Assembly: GCA_022705575.1 (NCBI GenBank)
Contig: JAKJED010000002.1
Location: forward strand, 1 to 43,293
Length of the DNA stretch: 43,293 nt
Reading direction: 5' to 3'
Source: Patescibacteria group bacterium
GTDB taxonomy: Bacteria; Patescibacteriota; Minisyncoccia; RBG-13-40-8-A
Part shown: positions 1-8,257 of the stretch, one piece after another
How positions within the stretch are numbered: position 1 is the stretch's first letter
Layout: each line of letters opens with the position of its first letter
Notes under the pieces: generated by a model
Told to the model about the DNA's origin: nothing
The model's database searches: none
The model's input: the letters and a program-made list of their open reading frames with translations, nothing else
Made by a program: the position numbers and the translations under genes

Positions 1-89
1 GCTTTATGATCAATAACAGCATACCAAATCCAGGACACAATAATTAATACCACCAATATTGCTAAAATAATTAATAATATTTTTTTCAT
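1..89 (-). CDS. Membrane protein, N-terminal fragment
   Basis: An ATG at 87-89 on the minus strand opens a frame that runs off the window edge after 29 codons. The visible peptide begins MKKILLIILAILVVLIIVSW, a two-lysine N-terminus followed by one uninterrupted hydrophobic helix, then WYAVIDHK. It is either a signal anchor or an uncleaved signal peptide of an exported protein. It lies downstream of yqeY on the same strand with a 33-base gap, so it may be the last gene of the lepB-hisS-rpsU-yqeY run. Too little is visible to name a family. Confidence 0.6.
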   Translation of the reverse strand, partial: MKKILLIILAILVVLIIVSWIWYAVIDHK

Positions 90-122
90 ATATTTGCGGC
101 GTAATTGAACGCTAAAAAGTAA

Positions 123-614
123 TTATTTTAATAATTCTCCAACAATTTTACTAACGATTGTGCCATCAGCCCTGCCTTTAACTTGGGACATAATTTTTGC
201 CATAACTTTTCCTGTATCCTTTAGTCCAGTTGCGCCAATTTCAGAAATTGCTTTTTGCACAATTTCTTTTATTGCGTCTTCCGACATCTGTTCCGGCAAA
301 TATTGTTTTAAAATTTCCAATTCTTTTTGTTCCTTTTCCACCAAATCCTGTCTATTGCCTTTTGTGAATTCTTCGATTGAATCTTTTCTTTTTTTTGCTT
401 CACCAGAGATAACATTGATTATTTCTTCATCGGACAATTTACACAATTCATCAAGCTTTGTTAAATCTTTTTCCTGCTTGAAAAGCTTGGTTCTTTTTTC
501 GATCTCCTTATTTTTAATTGAAGCATTGATTCCTCTTAAGACCAAAAGTAACAATTCTTGTTTTGCAATCATGGCTTGCTTAATTTCTCCATTAATTTTT
601 TCTTGTAGCTTCAT
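123..614 (-). CDS. yqeY: GatB/YqeY domain protein
   Basis: 163 residues, the usual length for the stand-alone YqeY family, which resembles the tRNA-binding C-terminal domain of the GatB amidotransferase subunit. The N-terminus (MKLQEKINGEIKQAMIAKQE, then LVLRGINASIKNKEIEKR) and the C-terminal GKVMAKIMSQVKGRADG block are typical of the family. The role is not firmly known; tRNA or ribosome association is inferred from homology. It follows rpsU on the same strand, an adjacency seen in many bacteria, but here the two are separated by 178 bases of structured non-coding sequence. A TATAAT-like box lies 3 bases before the ATG. Confidence 0.9.
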   Translation of the reverse strand: MKLQEKINGEIKQAMIAKQELLLLVLRGINASIKNKEIEKRTKLFKQEKDLTKLDELCKLSDEEIINVISGEAKKRKDSIEEFTKGNRQDLVEKEQKELEILKQYLPEQMSEDAIKEIVQKAISEIGATGLKDTGKVMAKIMSQVKGRADGTIVSKIVGELLK

Positions 615-792
615 ATAATTATATAATATTTTAAAAAATTAATTTATACTGAGACAATCTCGGAGTCCCGATCGCAATCGGGATGAGAGTTAGTATGATT
701 GCTACAGCTTAAGCAATCAACACGTGTCGACATATAAAATAAATTTTAAAAGGGACAACAAAGGGACTTAAAAGAAATCCCAATGATATCAA
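615..792 (-). other. Structured intergenic element between rpsU and yqeY
   Basis: Non-coding stretch of 178 bases. It holds two inverted repeats: tcccgat/atcggga around a 4-base loop (666-683) and gattgct/agcaatc at about 697-718. Read on the minus strand it also has two TCCCTTTG/TCCCTTTT blocks followed by a GACACGTGT block. A similar order of blocks occurs in the leuS-purN gap (9792-9966). It could be a transcribed small RNA, a 3' UTR structure of rpsU, or a dispersed repeat. Confidence 0.4.
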
Positions 793-1002
793 TTAGTTTT
801 TACCAAATTTTCTTAATTTGTTTTTTTCTTTTCTCATTTTGACCCTCTCTAATGCGTTTTTTCTTCGGTTAATTTTGCTTAATTTTTTTTCGCGAAATTG
901 CGATTTTTTTGCTTTAACCAAAACACCGCTTTCTCTAACTTTTTGACTAAAACGCCTTATTAAAGAAGAGACATTTTCTTTTGGTTTTTTCACAACTTCC
1001 AT
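793..1002 (-). CDS. rpsU: Small ribosomal subunit protein bS21
   Basis: 69 residues, highly basic, with the S21 signature: MEVVKKPKENVSSLIRRFSQ at the N-terminus, then KVRESGVLVKAKKSQFREKK and a lysine/arginine tail. bS21 sits near the 3' end of 16S rRNA on the 30S platform and helps initiation. It starts 11 bases after the hisS stop, so it is probably co-transcribed with lepB and hisS. Confidence 0.93.
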   Translation of the reverse strand: MEVVKKPKENVSSLIRRFSQKVRESGVLVKAKKSQFREKKLSKINRRKNALERVKMRKEKNKLRKFGKN

Positions 1003-1013
1003 TTTTATTTATT

Positions 1014-2348
1014 TTACTTTTCAATTCTCTTTTTAATTTCACCAACTACTCTATCCAATCTTATCGTTTCTTGAGCGCCTGTTTTCATGTCTTTGATTAT
1101 TATAGTATCTTCAAGCGCTTCTCGCTGACCCATAATAAGCGCCCAATCAACACCCTCTTTATCTGCGACCTTTAATTGTGCTTTAATCGACGGTTTTGAA
1201 AAAGCTTCACCCACATTTACACCTTTTGACTGAAATTCTTCAAATAATTTCAAACATTTTTTCCTTCCCATTTCTCCTAATTGAATTAAAAAAACCTTTG
1301 GCTTCTCTTTCTCTGCAACTTTAACATCTTGTTTTTTAACAACATTAATCAATCTTTCTATCCCTGCTGCAGCGCCAACTCCCGGAGTTGGCTTGCCTTT
1401 GAACATTTCTACCAAATTATCATATCTTCCTCCACCCATTAATGCTCCTTGTGAAGCATTGATTTTTGTATCTTCGTAAAATTCAAACACTGTTTTGGTA
1501 TAATAATCTAATCCTCTCACCAACTGTGGATTCAAATGATAAGGAATTTCCAAATCATCAAGATATTCTAATACCTCTTTAAAGTGTTTGTGACATTCTT
1601 CACAAAGATAATCAAGTGTTTGCGGGGCTTTGATAATAACATGTTCGCATTTATTATTTTTACAGTCCAATAATCTTAATGGATTCTCTTTAAACCTTCG
1701 GTTACAATCAGGACAAATATTTTTTAAGTGTTGATGGTAATAACTCGTTAATGCTTTTTTATATTTTGGAATACAAATCGGACAACCAATACTATTTATA
1801 TATAATGTATATTTCTTTAAATTTATTTTTTTAAGAATACTAATAAATGATTGAATAATCTGTACATCGCTTACTGCACTTTGATCTCCCAATATTTCCC
1901 AATTTATCTGATGAAATTGTCTAAATCTTCCTGCTTGCGGTTTATCGTGTCTGAACAATGGTCCGGTTGTATAAAGTTTCACCGGCTGCGGCAAATTCTT
2001 CATTCCGTGTTCGATATATGCACGAACAATTCCCGGAGTAAATTCCGGTCTTAATGCAAAAAGTTCTGCATCTCCTTTTTTAAAAGTATACATTTCTTTT
2101 TGTACAATATCCGTGCTTTGTCCTGTTCCTTTTAAATATAATCGCGCATCCTCAAAAATCGGAACATCAATTCTTCTAAATCCATAACTTGGCAAAACCT
2201 GTGCCACAACTGAGTAAAGTTTTCCCCAGTATTTCTGTTCATCAGGCAAAATATCATGCACGCCTTTTGCTGCCTGAATTTTTATTTTTGAAATTTTTGG
2301 CTTTTTCGGCTTTGATGGTCTGCCTCTTTTCTTTTTTTCTTTTTTCAT
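1014..2348 (-). CDS. hisS: Histidyl-tRNA synthetase
   Basis: Class II synthetase of 444 residues that charges tRNA-His. Motif 1 region AAKGVHDILPDEQKYW, motif 2 GPLFRHDKPQAGRFRQFHQ, the histidine-binding LVRGLDYYTKTVFEF and motif 3 GGGRYDNLVEMF...GAAAGIERL are all present, followed by an anticodon-binding domain. The insertion domain carries several CxxC pairs (CPIC, CPDC, CEEC), suggesting a zinc ribbon. The N-terminus has an unusual 25-residue basic extension with an AT-hook-like KKRGRPSKPKK. It begins 4 bases after the lepB stop, so the two are in one operon. Confidence 0.96.
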   Translation of the reverse strand: MKKEKKKRGRPSKPKKPKISKIKIQAAKGVHDILPDEQKYWGKLYSVVAQVLPSYGFRRIDVPIFEDARLYLKGTGQSTDIVQKEMYTFKKGDAELFALRPEFTPGIVRAYIEHGMKNLPQPVKLYTTGPLFRHDKPQAGRFRQFHQINWEILGDQSAVSDVQIIQSFISILKKINLKKYTLYINSIGCPICIPKYKKALTSYYHQHLKNICPDCNRRFKENPLRLLDCKNNKCEHVIIKAPQTLDYLCEECHKHFKEVLEYLDDLEIPYHLNPQLVRGLDYYTKTVFEFYEDTKINASQGALMGGGRYDNLVEMFKGKPTPGVGAAAGIERLINVVKKQDVKVAEKEKPKVFLIQLGEMGRKKCLKLFEEFQSKGVNVGEAFSKPSIKAQLKVADKEGVDWALIMGQREALEDTIIIKDMKTGAQETIRLDRVVGEIKKRIEK

Positions 2349-2352
2349 AATT

Positions 2353-2904
2353 TTATTTGTTTACTGCGCCTAAACGATTAACGGGCCAAGCACGCAACCA
2401 CGCCCGACCAATGATAAGTTTTTTGTCTACCTCTCCCCATTTTCTCGAATCTGAACTCGCATCTCGATTGTCTCCTAAAACAAAATATTCGTCTTTATCC
2501 AATTTTACTTCTACATTGCCAACTGTTTCAATATTTTGTAAATATTTTGTTTCATTTAATTCACTACCGTTAATATATACTTTGCCATCTTTTACCTCAA
2601 CATTTTCACCCGGCAACCCAACTACGCGTTTGATAAAAAATTGCGACGGCTCAAGCGGATATCGAAAAATAATCACTTCTCCGCGTCGCGGAGTTTCAAA
2701 ACGATAACTGATTTCATCAACTATCAAATAATCTCCATCTAAAAAATTTGGCTCCATTGAAGCTCCTTTAACAAAAAACGGTTGGATTAAAAAATATCTA
2801 ATGGGAACAATAATCGCCAATGAGATAATAACGATTTTTAAAATCTCCCATGTAAAATCCAGCCAATATCTAAAACCCGAAACTTTTGGTTTGTTTTCTT
2901 CCAT
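2353..2904 (-). CDS. lepB: Signal peptidase I
   Basis: 183 residues. A single N-terminal membrane helix (about residues 17-40) anchors the enzyme, which removes signal peptides from exported proteins on the outer face of the membrane. The catalytic serine is in GASMEPN (Ser49) and the general-base lysine in FIKRVVGLPGE (Lys92). The C-terminal GDNRDASSDSR box is also conserved. It heads the minus-strand run lepB-hisS-rpsU-yqeY, divergent from the LCP gene. The window encodes several exported proteins that would be its substrates. Confidence 0.95.
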   Translation of the reverse strand: MEENKPKVSGFRYWLDFTWEILKIVIISLAIIVPIRYFLIQPFFVKGASMEPNFLDGDYLIVDEISYRFETPRRGEVIIFRYPLEPSQFFIKRVVGLPGENVEVKDGKVYINGSELNETKYLQNIETVGNVEVKLDKDEYFVLGDNRDASSDSRKWGEVDKKLIIGRAWLRAWPVNRLGAVNK

Positions 2905-3032
2905 GCCTTATAGTAAACTCTCAACTAATTAAAATTATTAATTATTATATTGCCCCGTAACAGTTAAGAATTTACTACGGAGCATATAATTTTATTATAT
3001 AGCTTTTTTTCAAAAATGCAAATTTATTATGT

Positions 3033-3038
3033 TATAAT
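3033..3038 (+). promoter_or_regulatory. -10 box of the LCP gene, near-leaderless
   Basis: A perfect TATAAT ends 7 bases before the ATG at 3046. A weak -35 (ttcaaa, 3009-3014) lies 18 bases upstream. Transcription would start at or within a few bases of the start codon, and no Shine-Dalgarno is visible. Confidence 0.55.
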
Positions 3039-3045
3039 ATAATTG

Positions 3046-4077
3046 ATGGAACAATGCAAAAATAATCCAAACGGTTTATTTAAAAATGAACTTAAACCGA
3101 TAAAAACAAAAAAACATAAAACTTTTACTGTTTTTTTATTTATTTTATTATTTTTAATAATTGCCACTCTTTATTCAAAAAATATACTAAATCGAGAAAT
3201 AACCGTTATCGCCAACGGTTCCAATGCTTCAATTTTAAATCTCGGTAAAGTTGGTCCGATTATTTCTCCACAACTTAGAAAAGAACGTGTAAACTTGCTT
3301 TTCTTAGGGATTGCCGGTGAAGGAAATTCCGCCTCACAATTGACCGACACCATTTTAATCATCAACATCTCACCAAAAGCAGAAAATCCAATTGCCATAT
3401 CTATTCCTCGTGATCTGTTGGTCAAATATCCTAATCAAAATTATTACACAAAAATTAACACCCTTTATCAAAGCGGCGGAATAAAAACAATTGAATCTAA
3501 AATTTTTGAAATCACCGGAATGGAAATTGATTATTATTTAGTATTAGATTTGAAAAGCGTCAAAACTTTAATTGATAAATTGGGAGGAATTGATATTGTT
3601 ATAGAAAAAGATATCTACGATCCAAAATTTCCCGCAGAATATAATTCATTTGAAACCTTCTCGCTTAAAAAAGGCAATCAACACCTAAACGGCGAAACTA
3701 CATTAAAATACATTAGAACCAGAAATGATTTTGAGGGCGATTTCGGAAGAATTAAAAGACAACAACAAGTTATTGGTGTATTAAAAGAAAAAATTCTGAA
3801 ATTAAATTTTGTTTGGAATTTTCCTAAAATTTTAGGAATTTGGAATACGCTACAAAATAATACAGATACCAATATCGGATTAACCGATATAAAATATGCT
3901 TGGAATTTGATTAAAAAGATTAATATTAATGAAATTGGGTTTAACACTATTGCTCCTCCCCTTATAAAATCCGGCACTGCTATTCTAAATCAAGAGACGG
4001 CATCGGTTTTAGTGCCCATCCACAGCATTAACAATTACGAAGAAATACAAATATTTATTAATAAATTAATAAATTAA
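3046..4077 (+). CDS. LytR-CpsA-Psr (LCP) family protein
   Basis: About 343 residues. I prefer the ATG at 3046 to the TTG just before it because of the promoter position. A basic cytoplasmic N-terminus and one membrane helix (about residues 25-44) are followed by the extracellular LCP domain. Family motifs are visible: NLLFLGIAG, LTDTILIINI, SIPRDLLV, KINTLYQSGG, GGIDIVI, HLNGETTLKYIRTRND and GDFGRIKRQQQVI, whose arginines bind the lipid pyrophosphate in known members. LCP enzymes move glycopolymers from a polyprenyl carrier to the cell wall. The exact polymer here is unknown; an O-antigen-ligase-like gene lies at 37683-39092. Confidence 0.92.
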   Translation: MEQCKNNPNGLFKNELKPIKTKKHKTFTVFLFILLFLIIATLYSKNILNREITVIANGSNASILNLGKVGPIISPQLRKERVNLLFLGIAGEGNSASQLTDTILIINISPKAENPIAISIPRDLLVKYPNQNYYTKINTLYQSGGIKTIESKIFEITGMEIDYYLVLDLKSVKTLIDKLGGIDIVIEKDIYDPKFPAEYNSFETFSLKKGNQHLNGETTLKYIRTRNDFEGDFGRIKRQQQVIGVLKEKILKLNFVWNFPKILGIWNTLQNNTDTNIGLTDIKYAWNLIKKININEIGFNTIAPPLIKSGTAILNQETASVLVPIHSINNYEEIQIFINKLIN

Positions 4078-4083
4078 ATTTCT

Positions 4084-4158
4084 AATTATTCTAATTGCTC
4101 TAATTATTCTAAAAATTGGGATTTGATTAGGTCAATTAGAAATTAGGTTAATTAGACT
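4084..4158 (+). repeat. AT-rich dispersed repeat, copy 1
   Basis: Made of the unit taattattcta and a block tttgattagRtcaattagaa followed by attaggttaatt. A near-identical block occurs at 19591-19663. It fills the LCP-pth gap. Confidence 0.55.
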
Positions 4159-4164
4159 AATTTT

Positions 4165-4713
4165 ATGCATTTAATCGTGGGCTTGGGAAATCCTGAAAAA
4201 AAATACGAAAAAACCCGACACAATATCGGATTTCGAGCGGTCGATGAAATCGCCGCCAACTTTCAATTTCCAATTTTTAATTTCCAATCAATTTTCAATG
4301 CTCAAATTTCCAAAGGAAAAATTTTAAATAAAGATATTGTCATCATAAAACCGCAAGCCATGATGAACAATTCTGGCTTAGTCATTAAAAAATTCATTCG
4401 AAATTCAAAATTCAAAATTCAAAATTTAATTGTTATTCACGATGATATTGATTTGCTGTTCGGAGATATACGCATCAGCACCAATTCATCTTCAGCCGGA
4501 CACAAAGGAGTACAATCAATTATTGATGAACTGAAAACGCAAGATTTTACAAGAATCAGAATCGGAATCAAGCCCGAATTAAAAGTCCAAAATCAAAAAT
4601 TAAAAGTTAATACTACTGATTTTGTTTTAAAGAATTTTACTTCCGATGAAGAAAAAAAAATTCCCGAAATAATTAAAAAAGCGGTTGAGATAATTCCTGT
4701 ACCGCTTTCTTAA
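4165..4713 (+). CDS. pth: Peptidyl-tRNA hydrolase
   Basis: 182 residues, the usual length. It frees tRNAs from peptidyl-tRNA dropped by stalled ribosomes. MHLIVGLGNPEKKYEKTRHN contains the conserved GLGNP and the catalytic histidine of TRHN; KPQAMMNNSG, VIHDDID and SSAGHKGVQSI follow. Three short stretches look like inserted low-complexity repeats: FQFPIFNFQS, NSKFKIQN and KVQNQKLKVN. They fall in loops between conserved blocks and are shared with other genes in the window. Confidence 0.94.
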   Translation: MHLIVGLGNPEKKYEKTRHNIGFRAVDEIAANFQFPIFNFQSIFNAQISKGKILNKDIVIIKPQAMMNNSGLVIKKFIRNSKFKIQNLIVIHDDIDLLFGDIRISTNSSSAGHKGVQSIIDELKTQDFTRIRIGIKPELKVQNQKLKVNTTDFVLKNFTSDEEKKIPEIIKKAVEIIPVPLS

Positions 4714-4719
4714 TTTCCT

Positions 4720-4847
4720 GTTTCCGGTCCCACCCGCGAGCGGTTTAGATTTTCCCGCAAAAGCAAGAAACCCTAAACACTTTTGACTATCAACCAAATC
4801 AAGGAGGGTAGATTGGTTCTCGTCACTCATCAGGCAGGACCAGAAAC
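4720..4847 (-). ncRNA. Candidate structured RNA or small palindromic element
   Basis: The outer arms gtttccggtcc (4720-4730) and ggaccagaaac (4837-4847) form an 11-pair closing helix. Its only mismatch becomes a G-U pair if the minus strand is transcribed, which is why minus is preferred, weakly. Inside are three further helices: 4734-4736/4741-4743, gtttag/ctaaac (4743-4748/4773-4778) with an inner ttttc/gaaa extension, and 4792-4800/4811-4818, whose plus-strand loop is AAGGAGGGTA. I recognise no known RNA family. A MITE with terminal inverted repeats is the main alternative. Confidence 0.45.
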
Positions 4848-4973
4848 ACGAAACAAATAGCAACACCAATTACAAATAACACGCGAATTTACGAATATTA
4901 GTAAATTAGTCTTAATTAGTAATTAGTGTTGATTTTAAGTTAACTATATAAAGTATAGCATAATACTGATTTT

Positions 4974-5846
4974 ATGTCAAGTACTTCAAAAACAATTTTA
5001 ATTGGCGACAAAGATTATCCTTCTTCCCTAAAAGAAATCCACAACCCCCCAAAACAACTATACATTAAAGGTGAAATCACAAATCAAGATAAAGTTGCGA
5101 TTGCTATTGTGGGAACGCGCGAATACTCGGCATACGGAAAACAAGTCGCGCTTGACTTATCTTCCAAGTTAGCTAAACTAGGAATTACAATTATTAGTGG
5201 TTTAGCGCGAGGTATTGATACTTTCGCTCATAAAGCAGCGCTGGAGGCGGGCGGAAGAACAATCGCAGTATTGGGAAGCGGAATGGACAGAAAAAGTTTT
5301 TCCCCTTCATGTAATTACGCTCTTGGCGAAGAAATTGCCAAAAATGGCGCAGTAATCACTGAATATCCCGAAGGCACAATCGGCGCAATTTATACTTTTC
5401 CAGAGAGAAACAGGATTGTAAGCGGATTAAGTTTGGGAGTAATCGTAATCGAAGCACCAGAACGAAGCGGAGCATTAATCACGGCTAATTTAGCGCTTGA
5501 ACAAAATAAAGAAGTATTCGCTGTGCCCGGAAACATATATGACAGAAACTCGCAAGGCGCGCATAACCTTATTAAGCAAGGCGCAAAATTAGTTACCTGC
5601 GTTAAAGATGTTTTAGAAGAATTAAATTTAACACACTTGCTTACCGAAAGTCCAAAAACAAAAATAAAACCGGAAAATAAAGAAGAAGAAATTATTTTAT
5701 CCGCCCTTTCTTTGCAACCAACACACATAGATGATATTATTAAAATTACAAAACTACCAACATCAATAGTAAATTCCACATTAACAATTTTAGAAATTAA
5801 AAACGCCGTAAGAAATTTAGGTAAAAACAATTATATAATCAAATGA
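4974..5846 (+). CDS. dprA: DNA-processing protein DprA
   Basis: 290 residues. DprA binds single-stranded DNA and loads RecA during natural transformation. The Rossmann-like core is clear: VAIAIVGTREYSAYGKQVA, ISGLARGIDTFAHKAAL, TIAVLGSGMD, ITEYPEGT, FPERNRIVSGLS and VIEAPERSGALITANLALEQ. A C-terminal winged-helix-like region ends the protein. The ATG at 4974 has a cataat box (4959-4964) 9 bases upstream and no Shine-Dalgarno. Its stop overlaps the topA start by 4 bases, so the two are translationally coupled. Confidence 0.95.
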   Translation: MSSTSKTILIGDKDYPSSLKEIHNPPKQLYIKGEITNQDKVAIAIVGTREYSAYGKQVALDLSSKLAKLGITIISGLARGIDTFAHKAALEAGGRTIAVLGSGMDRKSFSPSCNYALGEEIAKNGAVITEYPEGTIGAIYTFPERNRIVSGLSLGVIVIEAPERSGALITANLALEQNKEVFAVPGNIYDRNSQGAHNLIKQGAKLVTCVKDVLEELNLTHLLTESPKTKIKPENKEEEIILSALSLQPTHIDDIIKITKLPTSIVNSTLTILEIKNAVRNLGKNNYIIK

Positions 5847-8056
5847 ATCTTATAATCGTTGAGTCGCCAACAAAGGCAAAAACAATCAAACAATTTTTAG
5901 GCAAAAAATTCTCGGTTGAATCCTCTTTTGGGCACGTGCGCGATCTTCCGGCAAAGGAACTGGCAATTGATATTGAAAACGATTTTACGCCAAAATATGT
6001 AATTATGCCAAAAGCAAAAAAGAATATCGCAACACTGAAAGAAAAAGTTAAAAAAACAAACGAAATTGTTTTGGCAACCGACGAGGACCGTGAAGGAGAA
6101 GCAATCGCCTGGCATTTAGTTCAAGCTCTTGGTTTGGATGAATTGAAAGTTAAAAGTCAAAAATTAAAAATTAAAAGAATTGTTTTTCATGAAATTACCA
6201 AATCAGCGGTTGAAGAAGCGTTAAAAAATCCTCGTGAAATTAATTTAAATTTAGTTGACGCGCAACAAGCAAGAAGAATTTTAGACAGATTGGTTGGATA
6301 TAAACTTTCTCCGTTATTATGGAAAAAAGTCGCCCGAGGATTATCCGCCGGCAGAGTACAATCAATTGTTGTCCGTTTGCTTGTAGAAAAAGAGCGTGAA
6401 ATTCAAAATTTCAAAATTGAAGAATATTGGGAATTGTCCGGCAATTTTAAAACTCCAAGAAACGATGAATTTACCGCCAAACTACAAAAAATAAACGGAA
6501 AAACAATAGATAAGATTGAAATTAAATCACAAAAAGAAGCCGAAAAACTTTTAGAAATTTTATCTAAAGAAAATTATTACATCGCTGATATTGTCAAAAA
6601 AGAAGTCAATCGCAATCCACTCCCGCCGTTTACCACATCAACCTTACAGCAAGAAGCCAACCGTAAGATAGGATTTTCCGCAAAACAAACAATGACCGTT
6701 GCGCAAAAATTGTATGAAATGGGATTTATTACTTATATGAGGACTGATTCGTTGAATTTATCGGAAAAATTTATTAATGAATCCGCAAATTATATTAAAA
6801 ATAACTTGGGTAATAATTACTTAGAAACTAAACATTTTAAAACCAAAAGTAAAGGCGCGCAAGAAGCGCACGAAGCCATCCGTCCTACAGAAGCAAACAG
6901 AATTCCCGAGCAACTAAAAAACGATCCAAACAAAAGCCATTTTAAGCTTTATCAATTAATTTGGCAAAGAGCAATCGCCAGTCAAATGAGTCCGGCGAAA
7001 CTTGACGCAACATCAATCGATATTAACACCAAAGACGATAAATATTCCTTTAAAACAACCGGACAAATTATCAAGTTTGATGGATTTTTAAAAATTTATC
7101 CCTCGCACACAAAAGAAGAAATTTTGCCGGCAATTAATGAAAAAGAAAACGTTAAATGCATCAAAATAGACCCTTTACAAAAATTTACCCAACCGCCGGC
7201 GCGTTATTCTGACGCCAGCATCGTTAAAATATTAGAAGAAAAAGGAATTGGTAGACCCTCAACCTATGCCCCGACAATCTCTACGGTGATTGACCGCGGT
7301 TATGCCGAAAGAACAGAAAATAAAAAATTAAAACCAACTGACATTGCTTTTGTAGTCAATGATTTGTTAATAAAGCATTTTCAAGATATTGTTGATTTTG
7401 ATTTTACCGCCAATATGGAAGAAGACTTGGATAAAATTGCCGAAGGCAAACAAAAATGGCAGACAACGCTAAAAAAATTCTATGATCCGTTCAATAAAAA
7501 TCTTTTAATTAAGGAAAAAGAATTAAGCAAAAAAGATATTATTGAAACCAAAACAAATTTAACCTGCGAAAAATGCGGTTCGGCAATGATAATTAAAATC
7601 GGAAGATTTGGGAAATTCCTTGCTTGCTCTAATTTCCCAAAATGCAAAAATACAAAAAAGATAGACCACGAAGGAAACGAAGTTAAAAAAGCAGAACCAA
7701 TAATACTTGATGAAAAATGTCCAAAATGCGGAGCCAATCTAATTATGCGCGAAGGCAGATATGGCGCGTTCAAAGGATGCTCTACTTATCCGAAATGCAA
7801 TTATATCCAAAAACAAGAACAAAAAGATTTAAATTTGGAATGTCCGAAATGTAAAACCGGCCTGCCTGCCGGTAGGCAAGGAAAAATAATTCTAAAACGC
7901 AGTAGAAGAGGAATGTTTTACGGGTGTAATGAATATCCAAAATGCGATTTTGCTTTTTGGGGAAAGCCGACCAAAGAAAAATGTCCTCATTGCGGATTTA
8001 TTGTTATTGAAACCAAAACCGGCAAAAAATGCAGCAACAAAGATTGTAATGCGTAA
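5843..8056 (+). CDS. topA: DNA topoisomerase I
   Basis: 737 residues, type IA topoisomerase that relaxes negative supercoils. The Toprim domain starts LIIVESPTKAKTIKQFLG and has ATDEDREGEAIAWHL (about 78-92). The catalytic tyrosine is Tyr298 in GFITYMRTDS. Four C-terminal cysteine motifs (CEKC..CSNFPKC, CPKC..CSTYPKC, CPKC..CNEYPKC, CPHC..CSNKDC) indicate zinc ribbons. Two repeat-derived insertions are visible: LKVKSQKLKIK after the Toprim motif and GLPAGRQG inside the third zinc ribbon. It overlaps dprA by 4 bases and is followed by tRNA-Leu. Confidence 0.96.
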   Translation: MNLIIVESPTKAKTIKQFLGKKFSVESSFGHVRDLPAKELAIDIENDFTPKYVIMPKAKKNIATLKEKVKKTNEIVLATDEDREGEAIAWHLVQALGLDELKVKSQKLKIKRIVFHEITKSAVEEALKNPREINLNLVDAQQARRILDRLVGYKLSPLLWKKVARGLSAGRVQSIVVRLLVEKEREIQNFKIEEYWELSGNFKTPRNDEFTAKLQKINGKTIDKIEIKSQKEAEKLLEILSKENYYIADIVKKEVNRNPLPPFTTSTLQQEANRKIGFSAKQTMTVAQKLYEMGFITYMRTDSLNLSEKFINESANYIKNNLGNNYLETKHFKTKSKGAQEAHEAIRPTEANRIPEQLKNDPNKSHFKLYQLIWQRAIASQMSPAKLDATSIDINTKDDKYSFKTTGQIIKFDGFLKIYPSHTKEEILPAINEKENVKCIKIDPLQKFTQPPARYSDASIVKILEEKGIGRPSTYAPTISTVIDRGYAERTENKKLKPTDIAFVVNDLLIKHFQDIVDFDFTANMEEDLDKIAEGKQKWQTTLKKFYDPFNKNLLIKEKELSKKDIIETKTNLTCEKCGSAMIIKIGRFGKFLACSNFPKCKNTKKIDHEGNEVKKAEPIILDEKCPKCGANLIMREGRYGAFKGCSTYPKCNYIQKQEQKDLNLECPKCKTGLPAGRQGKIILKRSRRGMFYGCNEYPKCDFAFWGKPTKEKCPHCGFIVIETKTGKKCSNKDCNA
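6146..6172 (+). repeat. In-frame low-complexity repeat in topA
   Basis: A 27-base block beginning aaagttaaaagtcaaaaatt encodes KVKSQKLKI. The same 27 bases occur in inverse orientation inside ileS at 25694-25720, again translated as KVKSQKLKI. Confidence 0.75.
7861..7881 (+). repeat. Translated palindromic repeat in topA
   Basis: A GC-rich imperfect palindrome centred on tgcctgccggtaggca is read in frame as LPAGRQG between the cysteine pairs of the third zinc ribbon. Its composition contrasts with the AT-rich gene around it. Confidence 0.7.
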
Positions 8057-8081
8057 AATTTTATGGTAGTTTAAAAATCAA

Positions 8082-8165
8082 GCCCAGGTGGCGGAATTGG
8101 CAGACGCGCACGACTCAAAATCGTGTGACCGTAAGGTCATGGGAGTTCAACTCTCCCCCCGGGCA
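8082..8165 (+). tRNA. tRNA-Leu (anticodon CAA)
   Basis: 84 bases with the long variable arm of class II tRNAs. The anticodon loop is ctcaaaa, giving CAA, which reads UUG. D-arm (ggcggaattggcagacg), variable arm (gtgaccgtaaggtcat) and T-arm (gggagttcaactctccc) fold normally. The acceptor stem gcccagg/cccgggc has one A-C mismatch at its fifth pair. CCA is not encoded and must be added. It lies 25 bases after topA. Confidence 0.95.
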
Positions 8166-8173
8166 CAATAATA

Positions 8174-8202
8174 AATATTTGGTCCTTCAAGGACCAAATA
8201 TT
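8174..8202. repeat. 29-base perfect palindrome, copy 1
   Basis: Arms aatatttggtcctt and aaggaccaaatatt surround one central base. The same palindrome occurs at 43173-43199, there inside a reading frame. It follows the tRNA and could also act as a hairpin at the transcript end, although no T-run follows. Confidence 0.8.
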
Positions 8203-8216
8203 ATCAAACCCTTTCT

Positions 8217-8245
8217 CGCCTCCCCTTATCAAGGAAGGTGTTTTT
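8217..8245 (+). terminator. Weak terminator after topA-tRNA-Leu
   Basis: cgcctcccctt and aaggaaggtg form an imperfect hairpin (with an internal loop) followed directly by ttttt. It would separate the topA-tRNA transcript from the promoter at 8258. Confidence 0.35.
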
Positions 8246-8257
8246 GTATATAAAAAC

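Noticed and set aside
4390-4425. CRISPR array or VNTR
   Set aside because: The attcaaa units are short, continuous and in frame in pth, with no spacers.
4720-4847. Hammerhead ribozyme (CTGATGAG on the minus strand)
   Set aside because: The CUGAUGA core is present but the required GAAA and matching stem II/III arrangement are not.
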